A model generated the notes under the pieces. That model saw only the letters and a list, made by a program, of their open reading frames with translations. It was not told where the DNA came from and ran no database searches. The translations under genes and the position numbers were made by a program. A stretch of 64,000 nt of DNA. Origin: an uncultured bacterium (GTDB lineage Bacteria; Planctomycetota; UBA1135; GCA-002686595). This document shows positions 51,633-60,771 of the stretch, piece by piece. The stretch lies in the NCBI GenBank assembly GCA_938075305.1, contig CALJGV010000024.1:19824-83823 (forward strand). The letters run 5' to 3'. The first letter of the stretch is position 1. Each line of letters begins with the position of its first letter.

Positions 51633-54530
51633 ATGCCTCCCCGACCCAACGCACCCCTCTCGACGACAGCGCTCGCCCTGTCCCTCGCCCTGGCCCTCGC
51701 CTGGACGCCCGGCTGCGGCGGCGACCCCGGCGAGGCCGGCGCCCCGACAGAGTCCGTCTCGGGAGAGGGAATCGCACCAGGTGCCCCAGCCACGTCCCTC
51801 GAGTTGCCCGGGGAGATTGCCTCCCCGGACCGCCCGGTCACCAGCGTCGAAGCCGTGGAGGACGAGACCGAGGCGCTCGCCGACAGCCTGATCGAGTTCG
51901 CCGAGGTCCTGCGCAAGCGCCAGTTCGACGAGGCCCGTGAGTGGTTCTCCCCCGAGCTCGTGGCCCACGCTGCCATCGGGCACGCCGAGGCCAGCCGGGC
52001 GGCCCTCCCCCTGGGCGTGGAGCGCATCAAGTACGACGTGGGCGCCTCCTCAGGCGTCGGCCGCGACGGCTTCATCGACTCCCTTCGCGTCCTGCTCGGC
52101 GAGTGGCGCAGCGTCGACTCGATGCTCTGGAAGGTGAAGGGCGCGAGCTTCCAGCGCGGCCGCTCCCGCTGGGGCCGCCTCGACCTGAAGATCCACATCA
52201 CGGGCGTGGACGCCTCGGGCGGCATGGTCTCCGTCCACGGCCGCGGCGACGCCCGCGTCACCCGCACCCGAGGCCGCTTCCTCCTGGACCAGCTCCTCCT
52301 GCACAAGTGGGAGGTGGAGCGCCGCGCGGCTCCGATCTTCACCGAGGTGGCGGCCTCCACCGGACTCGCCCACACCTGGGCCCGCTTCGGTACGGACGCC
52401 AACAACAGCTTCCACTGGAACGGCGCCGCCGCCGGCGACGTGGACGGTGACGGTGACTGGGACCTGTTCGTCCCCAGCGACGACCAGAACTTCCTCTACA
52501 TCGCTCAGCCGGACGGCACCTGGACCGACGAGGCCGACGAGCGCGGAGTGGGTAGCCCGGACAGCGGCACGGGCGCCGTCTTCTTCGACTGCGACAACGA
52601 CGGGGACCAGGACCTGATGGTCGGACACACGGGCTGGCCCCTGGCCGGCGGGAAGATGGGCGGCGAGCGCTGCCGGATCTTCCTCAACGATGGCGCAGGG
52701 CAGTTCGCCGACGCGCCCGGCGGCCCCGGGCTCCAGGAGCCCTTCGTGGCGTACACCCTCACCGTCCTCGACTTCGACGGCGACGGCTGGCTCGACGTTC
52801 ACGTCTGCGGCTATGGCCGGGTGGACGTGGAGCACAACAACTCCTGGACCGAGGCGAGCAACGGCTCGCCCAACGGGCTGCTGCGGAACCTGGGCACCGA
52901 CGAAGACGGCGCGTTCCTCGGCTTCGAGAACGTGGCCGCGGCCGCCGGGATCGAGGACGTGCGGTGGAGCTACGCCGCGGCGTCCGCGGACGTGGACCTG
53001 GACGGGGACGCGGACCTCTACGTCGCCAACGACTACGGCTCGAACCGCCTGTGGATCAACCAGGGCGACGGCACCTTCGTGGACGGTTCCGAGGCCCAGG
53101 GCGTCGTGGACAAGGGGAGCGGCATGGGCGCCTCCTTCGGCGACCTGACCGGCGACGGCTCCCTGGACCTCTACGTGTCGAACATGTCCTCCACGGCGGG
53201 CAGCCGGATCCTCGGCCGCCTCACGGAGGACATCGACGCCGAGACCCACGCCCTGCTGAAGAAGCTCGCCGCGGGGAACTCCATCTTCACCCGGGAGGGG
53301 GACGGCTTCGCACGGACGCCTGGAGAGCAAGGCGGGATCGGCGCCAGCTGGGCCTGGTCGCCAGCGCTCTTCGACGTGGACCTCGACGGCGACCTCGACG
53401 TCTTCTGCACGAACGGCTTCGTCACCGGCGAGCTCGCCTTCGACACATGAAGCACCTACTGGCGCCACGTGGTGGCGTCGAGTTGCTCCTCCGCCCCTGA
53501 GTCCGGGAAGTTCGCCCGCGAGGAGGTCGGGAACGACGGCTTCCTCGCCCGACACAACGGCCAGATCTTCGCCGAGGGCCGCTCCTTCAGCGGCAACGAG
53601 CGCGACAAGCTGTTCCTCAACGACGGGGCCGGGTCCTTCCTCGACCTCTCTGACCTCTCCGGCGCGGACTCCCCCAACGACGGACGCGCGGTGATCGCCT
53701 TCGATGCCGACGACGACGGCGACGTGGACCTGTTCGTCCACGAGACCCAGCGCGAGCGCCACGCCATGTACCGCAACGACCTCGGCACCGCGCCGGGGTT
53801 CGTGAAGGTCAAGCTGCGCGCGACCACCGGCAACGCCGAGGCCATCGGCGCCCAGGTCGAGGTGGTGGCCGGGGACCGCAAGGTGAGTCAGGTGCTCTCC
53901 CGCGGCGCCGGCTTCATCTCCTGCCAGGCACCCGAGCTCATCTTCGGCCTCGGGGGCGCGCCCGCCGCGACGGTGACCGTCCGCTGGCCAGGCGGCGCCG
54001 TGGAGGCCTTCGGGGAGGTCACCCTCGGGGCTCGCGCGCTCCTGGTGGAGGGCGCCGGCAAGGCCGAGGCCTACGGAGCCGCCCCGCGCCCCCTCCCCGA
54101 CCCCAAGCCCAGGGGGCTGCTCGTCAGCGTCGGCGACAGGATCGCTCCGTTCGAGGTGCTCGACGCGGCCGGGGCGCCGGTGCTCATCGACCCCGCCGCC
54201 ACCGGCGAGCGCGTCGCCCTGAACCTGTGGGCCAGCTACTGCGCCCCCTGCGTGGCCGAGCTCCCGCTCCTCGAGGAGTGGGACGCCGCCGAGGACATGC
54301 GGGTGATCGCGGTCTCCGTGGACGCTCCCTCGGACCGGGCCCGCGCCCTCGAGCTGCTGGGCCAGCGAGCCCCCGCCCTCGGCGTGCACCTCGCCGGGGA
54401 CCCGAGGCCCGGAGTCCGTACGATCCAGGACGTGGTCGACCTGGCGCGGCTGCCCCTGCCGACGACCCTGATGCTCTCCCCCGATGGGACCGTCGAGGAG
54501 ATCCTCCGCGGTCCAGTGGAGCTCCGGTAG
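51633..54530 (+). CDS. CRTAC1-like (VCBS/ASPIC-UnbV) protein fused to thioredoxin domain, with in-frame UGA (probable Sec606)
   Basis: One frame of 965 residues is broken by a single TGA at 53448-53450. A hydrophobic leader with Cys (LALALAWTPGC) is a signal or lipoprotein peptide. Residues about 65-220 form a SnoaL-like alpha/beta region. VCBS/FG-GAP repeats fill about 230-720 (DVDGDGDWDLF, DVDLDGDADLY, DVDLDGDLDVF, DADDDGDVDLF). ASPIC/UnbV lies at about 735-800, and a TlpA-type thioredoxin domain with WASYCAPC (Cys870/Cys873) at about 830-965. The UGA falls inside the repeat region (GELAFDT-U-STYWRHVV), and repeat character continues on both sides. A bSECIS-like hairpin of the same geometry as that in the GrdB-like gene follows. 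A nonsense mutation or assembly error is the alternative. Confidence 0.78.
53461..53479 (+). promoter_or_regulatory. bSECIS-like hairpin after in-frame UGA of CRTAC1-like gene
   Basis: Ten unpaired nucleotides after UGA are followed by an 8-bp stem, GGCGCCAC with GUGGCGUC (one G-U pair), and the triloop GUG at 53469-53471, exactly +19 to +21. A ninth U-G pair (53460 with 53480) can be added. Spacer, stem length, loop sequence and loop position equal those found in the GrdB-like gene. Confidence 0.7.
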
Positions 54531-54695
54531 GCTCCGACCCGCGGGACCCGCTGGCGTGGCCCCAGGTCCGCGCACAATTCGAGACTTCCGGGCATCCGGT
54601 CGCACCTGCAGTACGATCGGCCATGGGGACGAGCCGGAGCTTTGCTGAGCCCAGCGGCCTCCCCGAGGCCCTCATCACCCCAGCCTGTCGAGGCC

Positions 54696-56360
54696 ATGAC
54701 TGTCGCCCACCCTCTTCCCACCGTGACACCCCCACCCGGATCGACCGCGAGGGCTCCACGGCGGCGTGCCCGTGCGCTGAGGGCTTCCCTGTGGGCGATC
54801 GGCCTCTCGACCCTCACCCCGAGCGCTTGGGCCCAACTGCCCCTGAAGCTGATCGCCTCGGACGGCGCCCAGGAGGACTACTTCGGCGTGGACGTGGCCA
54901 TCAGCGGGAGCACCGCCATCGCGGGCGCCCGCCTCGACGACGACAACGGGTCCCAGTCGGGCTCTGTGTACGTCTTCAACGCCGACACCGGCGCGGAGCT
55001 TCGCAAGCTCACCGCCCTCGACGGGGCCGCCTTTGACCTCCTCGGCGACCATGTCGCCCTCGAGGGCACGACGGCGCTCGTGTCCGCCGGAGGCGACGAT
55101 GACAACGGCCCCAGCTCCGGCTCCGCGTACGTCTTCGACGTCGCGACCGGCCAGCAGCTGCGCAAGCTCCTCCCGACCGACGGCGCTCCCGAGGACCGCT
55201 TCGGCTCGGCGGTCGACGTGGACGGCGGGCTCGGCATCGTCGGCGCCTTCGGGGACGACGACCTCGGGGAGAACTCGGGGTCGGCCTACGTGTTCGACCT
55301 GTCCACGGGTCAGCAGCTCTTCAAGCTGCTCGCCGCCGACGGCGAGCAAGCCGACTACTTCGGGATCAGCGTCGCCATCAGCGGCAGCCTCGCGCTGGTC
55401 GGAGCCTACGGCGAGGACAGCAACGGCGCCTCGGCGGGGGCCGCGTACCTCTTCGACGTGACGACCGGACAGCAGCTGAGGAAGATCACGCCCGACGTCA
55501 GCGCGCCCATCGACTTCTTCGGTGCGGAGGTCGACCTCGATGGCCAGCGCGCCGCCATCACGAGCACCCGGACCCTCGGTTTCCTCCCGGGGGACCCCGC
55601 GGTGTACGTGTTCAACGTGGCCACGGGCGACGAGCTCTTCGAGCTGACCCCCTCCGAGGATCCCTTCGGGACCGCCTTCGGCTCGGCGCTGGCCATCGAG
55701 GACGGGCGGGTCCTCGTGGGGGCCCCCGCCGCCGCGGTCGGCGGCGTCGCCTGGGAGTTCGACCTCGCCACGGGGGTGGAGCTCGGCAAGCTCGTCCCTG
55801 TCGACCCCGAGGCTGGCGACCTCTTCGGCTACGCCGTGGCCCTCAGCGGCGACCGCGCGATCGCGGGCGCGTTCCTGGAGGACGAGCTCGGCGACCAGGC
55901 CGGCGCGGCCTACCTCTTGCCCCTCACCGAGACGCTGGGCGTACCCGATCCCACCTGCGTGGCCGTGCCGAACTCCACCGGCCTCACGGGTGCCCTCACC
56001 GGCTTCGGCTCGCCGGTCGTCGCGGCGAACGACTGCACCCTCGTGGCCGCCAGCCTCCCGCCGAACCAGGCCACGCTCCTCCTGGCCTCGAGGACCTCGG
56101 TCTTCACGCCCTTCGCTGCGGGCAACAGCAACGGGAACGCTTGCATCGGCGGCGTGCTCGGGCGCTTCCTCCAGCAGGTCACCGTGTCGAGCCCCGCCGG
56201 GCGAGCGGACTTCACCGTGGACCTGACCGCCATCCCCCTGGGGACCGGCGCCGTCGCTGTGCTTCCGGGCGACACCTGGTACTTCCAGGCCTGGCACCGC
56301 GACACGCAGGGCCCCCGGGGCAACAACCTGACAGGCTCCCTCGGCGTCACGTTCCAGTGA
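54696..56360 (+). CDS. Secreted integrin-like FG-GAP repeat protein with conserved C-terminal domain
   Basis: The product has 554 residues. The ATG at 54696 gives a signal peptide with a long basic lead (RAPRRRARALRASLWAIGLSTLTPSAWA). Residues about 50-410 are about seven repeats of 50-57 residues with the pattern LLA-DG---DYFG-SVAISGS-ALVGA--DD-NG--SGSAYVFD--TGQQL, the FG-GAP repeat type that forms integrin-like propellers. Residues 420-554 (from base 55953) are the shared C-terminal domain (PNSTGLTG, ACIGG, PGDTWYFQAWHRD, GVTFQ). No enzyme domain is present. The function is unknown and may be a surface or matrix role. Confidence 0.85.
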   Translation: MTVAHPLPTVTPPPGSTARAPRRRARALRASLWAIGLSTLTPSAWAQLPLKLIASDGAQEDYFGVDVAISGSTAIAGARLDDDNGSQSGSVYVFNADTGAELRKLTALDGAAFDLLGDHVALEGTTALVSAGGDDDNGPSSGSAYVFDVATGQQLRKLLPTDGAPEDRFGSAVDVDGGLGIVGAFGDDDLGENSGSAYVFDLSTGQQLFKLLAADGEQADYFGISVAISGSLALVGAYGEDSNGASAGAAYLFDVTTGQQLRKITPDVSAPIDFFGAEVDLDGQRAAITSTRTLGFLPGDPAVYVFNVATGDELFELTPSEDPFGTAFGSALAIEDGRVLVGAPAAAVGGVAWEFDLATGVELGKLVPVDPEAGDLFGYAVALSGDRAIAGAFLEDELGDQAGAAYLLPLTETLGVPDPTCVAVPNSTGLTGALTGFGSPVVAANDCTLVAASLPPNQATLLLASRTSVFTPFAAGNSNGNACIGGVLGRFLQQVTVSSPAGRADFTVDLTAIPLGTGAVAVLPGDTWYFQAWHRDTQGPRGNNLTGSLGVTFQ

Positions 56361-56671
56361 TCGGCGGAGGACGAACCGCCCTCATCCGACGGCCCGCTCC
56401 CGGGCCTCTTGCGGTCTCTTCCCCCGTGCCCTGCGAACTCGACGGCGAGCCGGTGCCGCTGGGCGTGGTCCTCGCCGCCGTGATCCTCGCCGCCGTGATC
56501 CTCGCCGCACGGGGCCTCGTGCCCTCCCCGCCCGGTGGTACACCCTCGACGGGGCCATCGACTCCCTCGGTGGTGGGTCCGGCGACCGCTGGGCAGCTTG
56601 GGGACGACCTGACGGTTCGTTGAAGGTCCTGCTGGAGGGACGCTGAGCCGACGGGGCTTCCGCGCTCACCT
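56361..56671. other. Intergenic region with short tandem repeat
   Basis: These 311 bases separate the FG-GAP gene from the convergent cytochrome b561 gene. They contain the three-copy 15-nt repeat at 56465-56509. No frame has convincing protein character, although a plus-strand frame across it encodes a hydrophobic run from the repeat (VVLAAVILAAVILAA). Confidence 0.5.
56465..56509 (+). repeat. Three tandem copies of a 15-nt unit
   Basis: Units start at 56465, 56480 and 56495 and read GTGRTCCTCGCCGCM (R is G in the first copy; M is A in the last). The unit is a multiple of three, so an overlapping frame stays open. Its role is unknown. Confidence 0.8.
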
Positions 56672-57187
56672 TCAGCGCCTGGGGTCCTCGCCGCCAGGAG
56701 CCTCGCGCCAGATCGGCACCATCGCCGACCAGACGCCTTGTCCCTTGAGCCGCGAGAGGACCGCCGCCGTGACGTGGAGACCGATCAGCGCGTAGCTGAG
56801 GGAGGCGCAGAACTCGTGCAGGCCCAGGGCGAAGCCCTGAAGGGGGCCGACCTCGAAGCCCGCGCTGTAGAGCCCCGCGATCATGAGCCCGGAGAGGGGG
56901 AGCATCACGAGGCAGCCGTACATGGCGAGGTGCACGAGCCGGGCGAAGCAGCGGTGCATCGGGGAGGGCGGCGTGCGCGCCCCGAGGAAGGTCTCGAAGC
57001 GCCGCATGTAGAGGTATCGCGCCACGACCACGACGAGGAAGAGCGCTGCGAACGCCACCTCGAACTCGAGCAGCCCCGGCTCCTCCAGGTCCTCCAGGTC
57101 GTCGAGCTGCTTGGAGAGCCCATACACGTAGAGCCCGATGAAGCTCCAGTGGATGGACCTCGCGAGGAGCGTGTGGCGCCGAGCCAT
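56672..57187 (-). CDS. Cytochrome b561-type diheme membrane protein
   Basis: The product has 171 residues in four membrane helices. The ATG at 57187 is chosen by fit to the family (MARRHTLLARSIHWSFIGLYVYGL); upstream frame sequence is shadow of the ATPase gene. Histidines suited to two b-type hemes are placed as in prokaryotic cytochrome b561: His13 in SIHWSF, His in ARLVHLAMYGCLVMLPLSG, and His in GLHEFCASLSYALIGLHVTAAVL. Such proteins move electrons between quinones and periplasmic partners. It lies 17 nt after the ATPase gene, so it is probably on the same mRNA, an odd partner for a DNA-repair pair. Confidence 0.82.
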   Translation of the reverse strand: MARRHTLLARSIHWSFIGLYVYGLSKQLDDLEDLEEPGLLEFEVAFAALFLVVVVARYLYMRRFETFLGARTPPSPMHRCFARLVHLAMYGCLVMLPLSGLMIAGLYSAGFEVGPLQGFALGLHEFCASLSYALIGLHVTAAVLSRLKGQGVWSAMVPIWREAPGGEDPRR

Positions 57188-57204
57188 GACGGCGGACTGC
57201 GCCC

Positions 57205-60200
57205 CTAGGGGGAGCCGGCCTCGCCGGCCCCGGCTTGCTCGCCTGGATTGCCGGCTGGCCGCTCGGAGGCCGCAGCCCCGGGCTCGGCCGCGGAGAGGAG
57301 TTCGATCACCCACTCCACGTGCGCCGCCGCCGCCTCGCCGAGGCGCTCGGCCGCCTCCGGACAGGCGGCCAGGGATCGGACGACGAGCGCGTCGCGCCCC
57401 AAGGGGGCCTCGTGGGAGAGGCACCCGACATCGAAGAGGTGGGCCTCCAGCTTCTCGGCGCTCTTGGCGCGGAAGCGAGGCAGCGCCCGGACCGCCTCCA
57501 GGAAGGCCGCCGGGGCCCGCTCGTGCTCGAGCAGGAGCTCGCGGGCGGCATCCTCGAAGTTGTCGCTCACGCCACCGGACTCCTCGACGTCCTTCCAGGT
57601 CACCGGCCGGCCGCGGCCGAGCTGCCAGGCTCGGGCCAAGGCGTGCGTCAGCTCGATGAGGTCGTCCACGCCAGCGCAGGTCTCGGGGTCGATCGCGGCC
57701 TCGATGAGCCCGTCCCCTCGCACGCTCTCCCAGACGCCGATGGAGCTCACCCGGCGCTGGAGGCACTGGCGGAGCGCCGCGAGGTCGTGCCGGAGCACCA
57801 GCCACAGGTGCCAGCCGGTCACCGCCTGCGCGCCGTCCGGCGCGGGGACGCCGATGGCCCTCGCGTAGGACCCCGCGTCGTGCCCGTCGGGATCCGGGAG
57901 CGGATCGCGCTCCGCGGGCTCCGAGGGCAGCGCGTGGCTCCAGTCGGCCCCGTCGCTGCCGCCCTTCGAGAGGTCCACCACCTGGGGCTCGGACCGCCCG
58001 GCCGCCTTGCAGATCGCGAGCCACTGCTGGACCTCGCCGGGATCCGCGGTCAGGTAGATCACCTGGCGCCCCCCGTCGACCTCGTCGAAGAGCACGTCCG
58101 CGATGGCAGAGAAGCGCCCGGGGTCCGTGGTCGAGAGGGCCTCGTCGAGGCAGAGGGGCAGGGGGCCCAGGGAACCCTCGCTGCACTCCAGCGACGCCAG
58201 CCGCGCCGCCAGCAGCAGCTGCGCGCGGGTGCCGTCGGAGAGCTCCTCGAGGGACCGCTCGCGGTCCTGCGCCACGTCGCGGGCGCGGAAGCCGCCGGCG
58301 GGGTCCAGGTCGATCTGCCAGCCGCCGTGGGTGAAGCGCTTGAAGCGGTCCCGCGCCTTCTCGAGCACCGCCGGGACCGCGGCGTCGTCGAGGGAGGGCC
58401 GAGCGTCGCCCAGGAGCAATCGCGCGCACAGGTCCTCGGCCGCCAGGGCTCGCGCGTCCTGGATCTCCTGCTCGGCGGCACGGACCTCGGCCAGGGCGTC
58501 CTCCATCTCGGCCCCGTCCCTGATCACGTCCAGCTTGCCCAGGATCGAGCCCCTCTCCTCGTTGAGGCCGTTGAGCCGCGCGGCCGCCTCCTGGTCCTCG
58601 CGGAGCCAACCGTCGATCTCGTCGGGGCTGCACCGCTCGGCCTCCTCCCCGCGGAGGTCGCGAAGGGCCTCGCCGTTCCCGTAGCGCTCGCGAGCGAGCC
58701 CGAGCCGTGTCAGCGCCGCCTTGCGCTCTTGCTCGTGCCGGAGCCAGCGCCCCCGCTCGTCCAGCCGCAGGTCGAGGGTCCCGTGCTCGTCCGGTTCCAC
58801 CCCCGCGCTGGCCCAGGCTGCCGCGAGGGCCGCTGTGGCCTTCGTCACGCGAGCCCTGGCGCCCTCCTGCTCCTCGCCGGCCTGCTCGCGGCTCCGCTCC
58901 AGCTCCCGCACCTCGTCGCAGAGGTCCCCGAGCGCCTCGAGGGAGGTCTCCGCGGCGGCGGCGTCCTCCACCGGCCGCTCGGCGCCGCCCGGCAGCCGCG
59001 CCTCGATCCAGCCCCGGTGATCGCTCAGCTCCCTCGCCACCTCCTCCGAGAGGTGCGCGCACTTTCTCTCGAGCCCCGCCACTTCACTGGCGGCCTCGAT
59101 GCACGCGCGGAGGCGCTGGGCCTGCAGCAGGGCGCCGAGGTCCGCGAACTCCAGGCTCACTCCCGCCGCCTCCGCCGCGGACGCGCGCGCGGACTCGGCG
59201 CCCTCGCGCTCTTGCTCCGCCTGGCCGAGGTCCTCTCGCACCGCCTCGCGATCGGATCGATCCTTCTCGAGGCGCCCACGGACCACGCGCTGCTCCTCGA
59301 GCTCGGACAGCCGCGCCTGGACCGTCGGCTCGTCCCAGCGCTCGGGCGCCAGGGGGCTGCCCCTCAGGGCGGCGCGACGGGAGTCCCGCGACGCGCCGGA
59401 GGCGCCAGTCGCACCGGCCGCTGCGGGTCGCAGGAGCCCGAGCCCGACGCCGCCGAGCACCAGTCCAGCGGAGAGCCACGGCTGGTCGAGGGCGATCGCG
59501 GCCACCAGGGCCAGGGCCCCGGCCGCGATGAGCGCCGCCGCGAGGGCGCGCGGCGCCGGGGCTCCCTCGCGGACCTCTCCATCAGGACTCCGGAGCCACT
59601 CGCGGAGATCCCTGATCGACCCGACGAGGTCATCCTGGGTCACGTCCTTCAGTGCCACACCTTCCGCATCGCCATCGAGGCGCCTGTCGAGCTCCTTCAG
59701 GCGCTGCCGGAGGTCGGCTTCACGGGAGGTTGCCTCGCGAACGCCAGCCACGGCCGTGGCGAGGGCCTCGAGCAGGGACTCGCTGAGCGGCTCGGGGGCC
59801 CCCTGCTCCCCGGCGTCAGGGCGCAGACGGGCCTCGGCCCCGGTGAGCGACGCCTGGGCCTCCGCCAAGGAGGTCCGCGCGTCCGCGAGCTCGCGCTCCT
59901 GGCGAACGAGCTCCTGGAGACGCTTGGCCCGATCCCGGATCTCCAGGCGCAGCCCATCGAGGTCCTCCACCCGAACGGGGACCTCGGCGAGCTGCGCCTC
60001 GATCCGCTTCGCCTTGGCCGCCGCGGCGTCGAGGTCGTGCTGCGCGGACCGGAGCTCCTCCGCGAACCGTTGGATCTGCTCCTTGATGTCCTCGGGCATG
60101 TCCCCGAGCCCGGCGGCGAAGGTCGCCCCCTCTTGCTCCAGGGCTCGGAGCGTCGCCGCGGCCTCCACGAGCTCGCGCAGCCGCTCCCCTGAGGCGCTTC

Positions 60201-60771
60201 GCTGGCTCGCGGCCTGCGCGAGCGCAATCTCCCGGTCGAAGTCGACGAGCCGCTGCTCTTCCGCCGAGCTGTCCCTGGCCTTGGAGGTGGCGACCTGGAG
60301 CGCTTGCTGCGCCTTGCTCAGCCGCTTCGCCTGGCCGTGGCCCCTGGAGAGCTGGGTCGGGGAAGCGAACGCCTTCGCCGCCTGGTCGAGATCCAGGCCG
60401 CCAGCGAGCTCCTGGAAGAGCTCCTGGGCCAGGGTCTGGTCGCCCTCACCGCCGTTGAGCAGGCTGCGCAGCCCGAAGCCGGTCATGTGCTTCGCCGCGT
60501 CAGGGAACGCGCCCTGGAGGGCGGGGCTCCAGTCCGCCCGGCCTCCGTTCAGGAAGACCTCCCGCTCGGTCCCGTCCACCTCGCAGGTGGCCGCGACCCG
60601 CACCTCCCGGTCCAGCTCGGGCCACGCGAGGGCGCGGATGCTGCGCGCGAGGGTGCTCTTGCCGGAAGCGTTGGGCCCCACGAGCAGGGTGAGCCCACCC
60701 TCAAGCTCCAGGGGCGGGAGCCCGGTCGTGAGCCCCGGGGCGTGCTGCAACTCCAGACGACGGACCCTCAT
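57205..60771 (-). CDS. SbcC/YhaN-like AAA ATPase with coiled coils
   Basis: The product has 1188 residues. Walker A GPNASGKST is at residues 32-40. Long coiled coils follow (about 165-350 and 560-830), broken near residues 395-450 by two hydrophobic helices (ALAAALIAAGALALVAAIALDQPWLSAGLVLGGVGLGLL), as in Bacillus YhaN. The C-terminal ATPase half has the signature SLEELSDGTRAQLLLAARLASL and Walker B LPLCLDEALSTTD. About 260 more residues of mixed helices follow and have no family I recognise. The start overlaps the nuclease stop by 4 nt (ATGA). It should form a complex with the SbcD/YhaO-like nuclease acting on DNA ends. Confidence 0.88.
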   Translation of the reverse strand: MRVRRLELQHAPGLTTGLPPLELEGGLTLLVGPNASGKSTLARSIRALAWPELDREVRVAATCEVDGTEREVFLNGGRADWSPALQGAFPDAAKHMTGFGLRSLLNGGEGDQTLAQELFQELAGGLDLDQAAKAFASPTQLSRGHGQAKRLSKAQQALQVATSKARDSSAEEQRLVDFDREIALAQAASQRSASGERLRELVEAAATLRALEQEGATFAAGLGDMPEDIKEQIQRFAEELRSAQHDLDAAAAKAKRIEAQLAEVPVRVEDLDGLRLEIRDRAKRLQELVRQERELADARTSLAEAQASLTGAEARLRPDAGEQGAPEPLSESLLEALATAVAGVREATSREADLRQRLKELDRRLDGDAEGVALKDVTQDDLVGSIRDLREWLRSPDGEVREGAPAPRALAAALIAAGALALVAAIALDQPWLSAGLVLGGVGLGLLRPAAAGATGASGASRDSRRAALRGSPLAPERWDEPTVQARLSELEEQRVVRGRLEKDRSDREAVREDLGQAEQEREGAESARASAAEAAGVSLEFADLGALLQAQRLRACIEAASEVAGLERKCAHLSEEVARELSDHRGWIEARLPGGAERPVEDAAAAETSLEALGDLCDEVRELERSREQAGEEQEGARARVTKATAALAAAWASAGVEPDEHGTLDLRLDERGRWLRHEQERKAALTRLGLARERYGNGEALRDLRGEEAERCSPDEIDGWLREDQEAAARLNGLNEERGSILGKLDVIRDGAEMEDALAEVRAAEQEIQDARALAAEDLCARLLLGDARPSLDDAAVPAVLEKARDRFKRFTHGGWQIDLDPAGGFRARDVAQDRERSLEELSDGTRAQLLLAARLASLECSEGSLGPLPLCLDEALSTTDPGRFSAIADVLFDEVDGGRQVIYLTADPGEVQQWLAICKAAGRSEPQVVDLSKGGSDGADWSHALPSEPAERDPLPDPDGHDAGSYARAIGVPAPDGAQAVTGWHLWLVLRHDLAALRQCLQRRVSSIGVWESVRGDGLIEAAIDPETCAGVDDLIELTHALARAWQLGRGRPVTWKDVEESGGVSDNFEDAARELLLEHERAPAAFLEAVRALPRFRAKSAEKLEAHLFDVGCLSHEAPLGRDALVVRSLAACPEAAERLGEAAAAHVEWVIELLSAAEPGAAASERPAGNPGEQAGAGEAGSP

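Noticed and set aside
53469..54530. Second half of the CRTAC1-like protein as a separate gene
   Set aside because: It is in the same frame as the first half, begins inside a repeat domain, lacks a signal peptide and a ribosome binding site, and its GTG start is the triloop of the hairpin. Readthrough explains it better.
52050..54605. Minus-strand open frame of 851 codons
   Set aside because: It is antisense to the VCBS/ASPIC/thioredoxin gene and has no recognisable motif.
56382..56623. Possible small membrane protein around the 15-nt repeat
   Set aside because: The hydrophobic run is made only by the tandem repeat, and the rest of the frame has no protein character.
57235..60192. Plus-strand open frame of 985 codons
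   Set aside because: It is a complete shadow of the SbcC/YhaN-like ATPase gene, which has clear Walker and signature motifs on the other strand.
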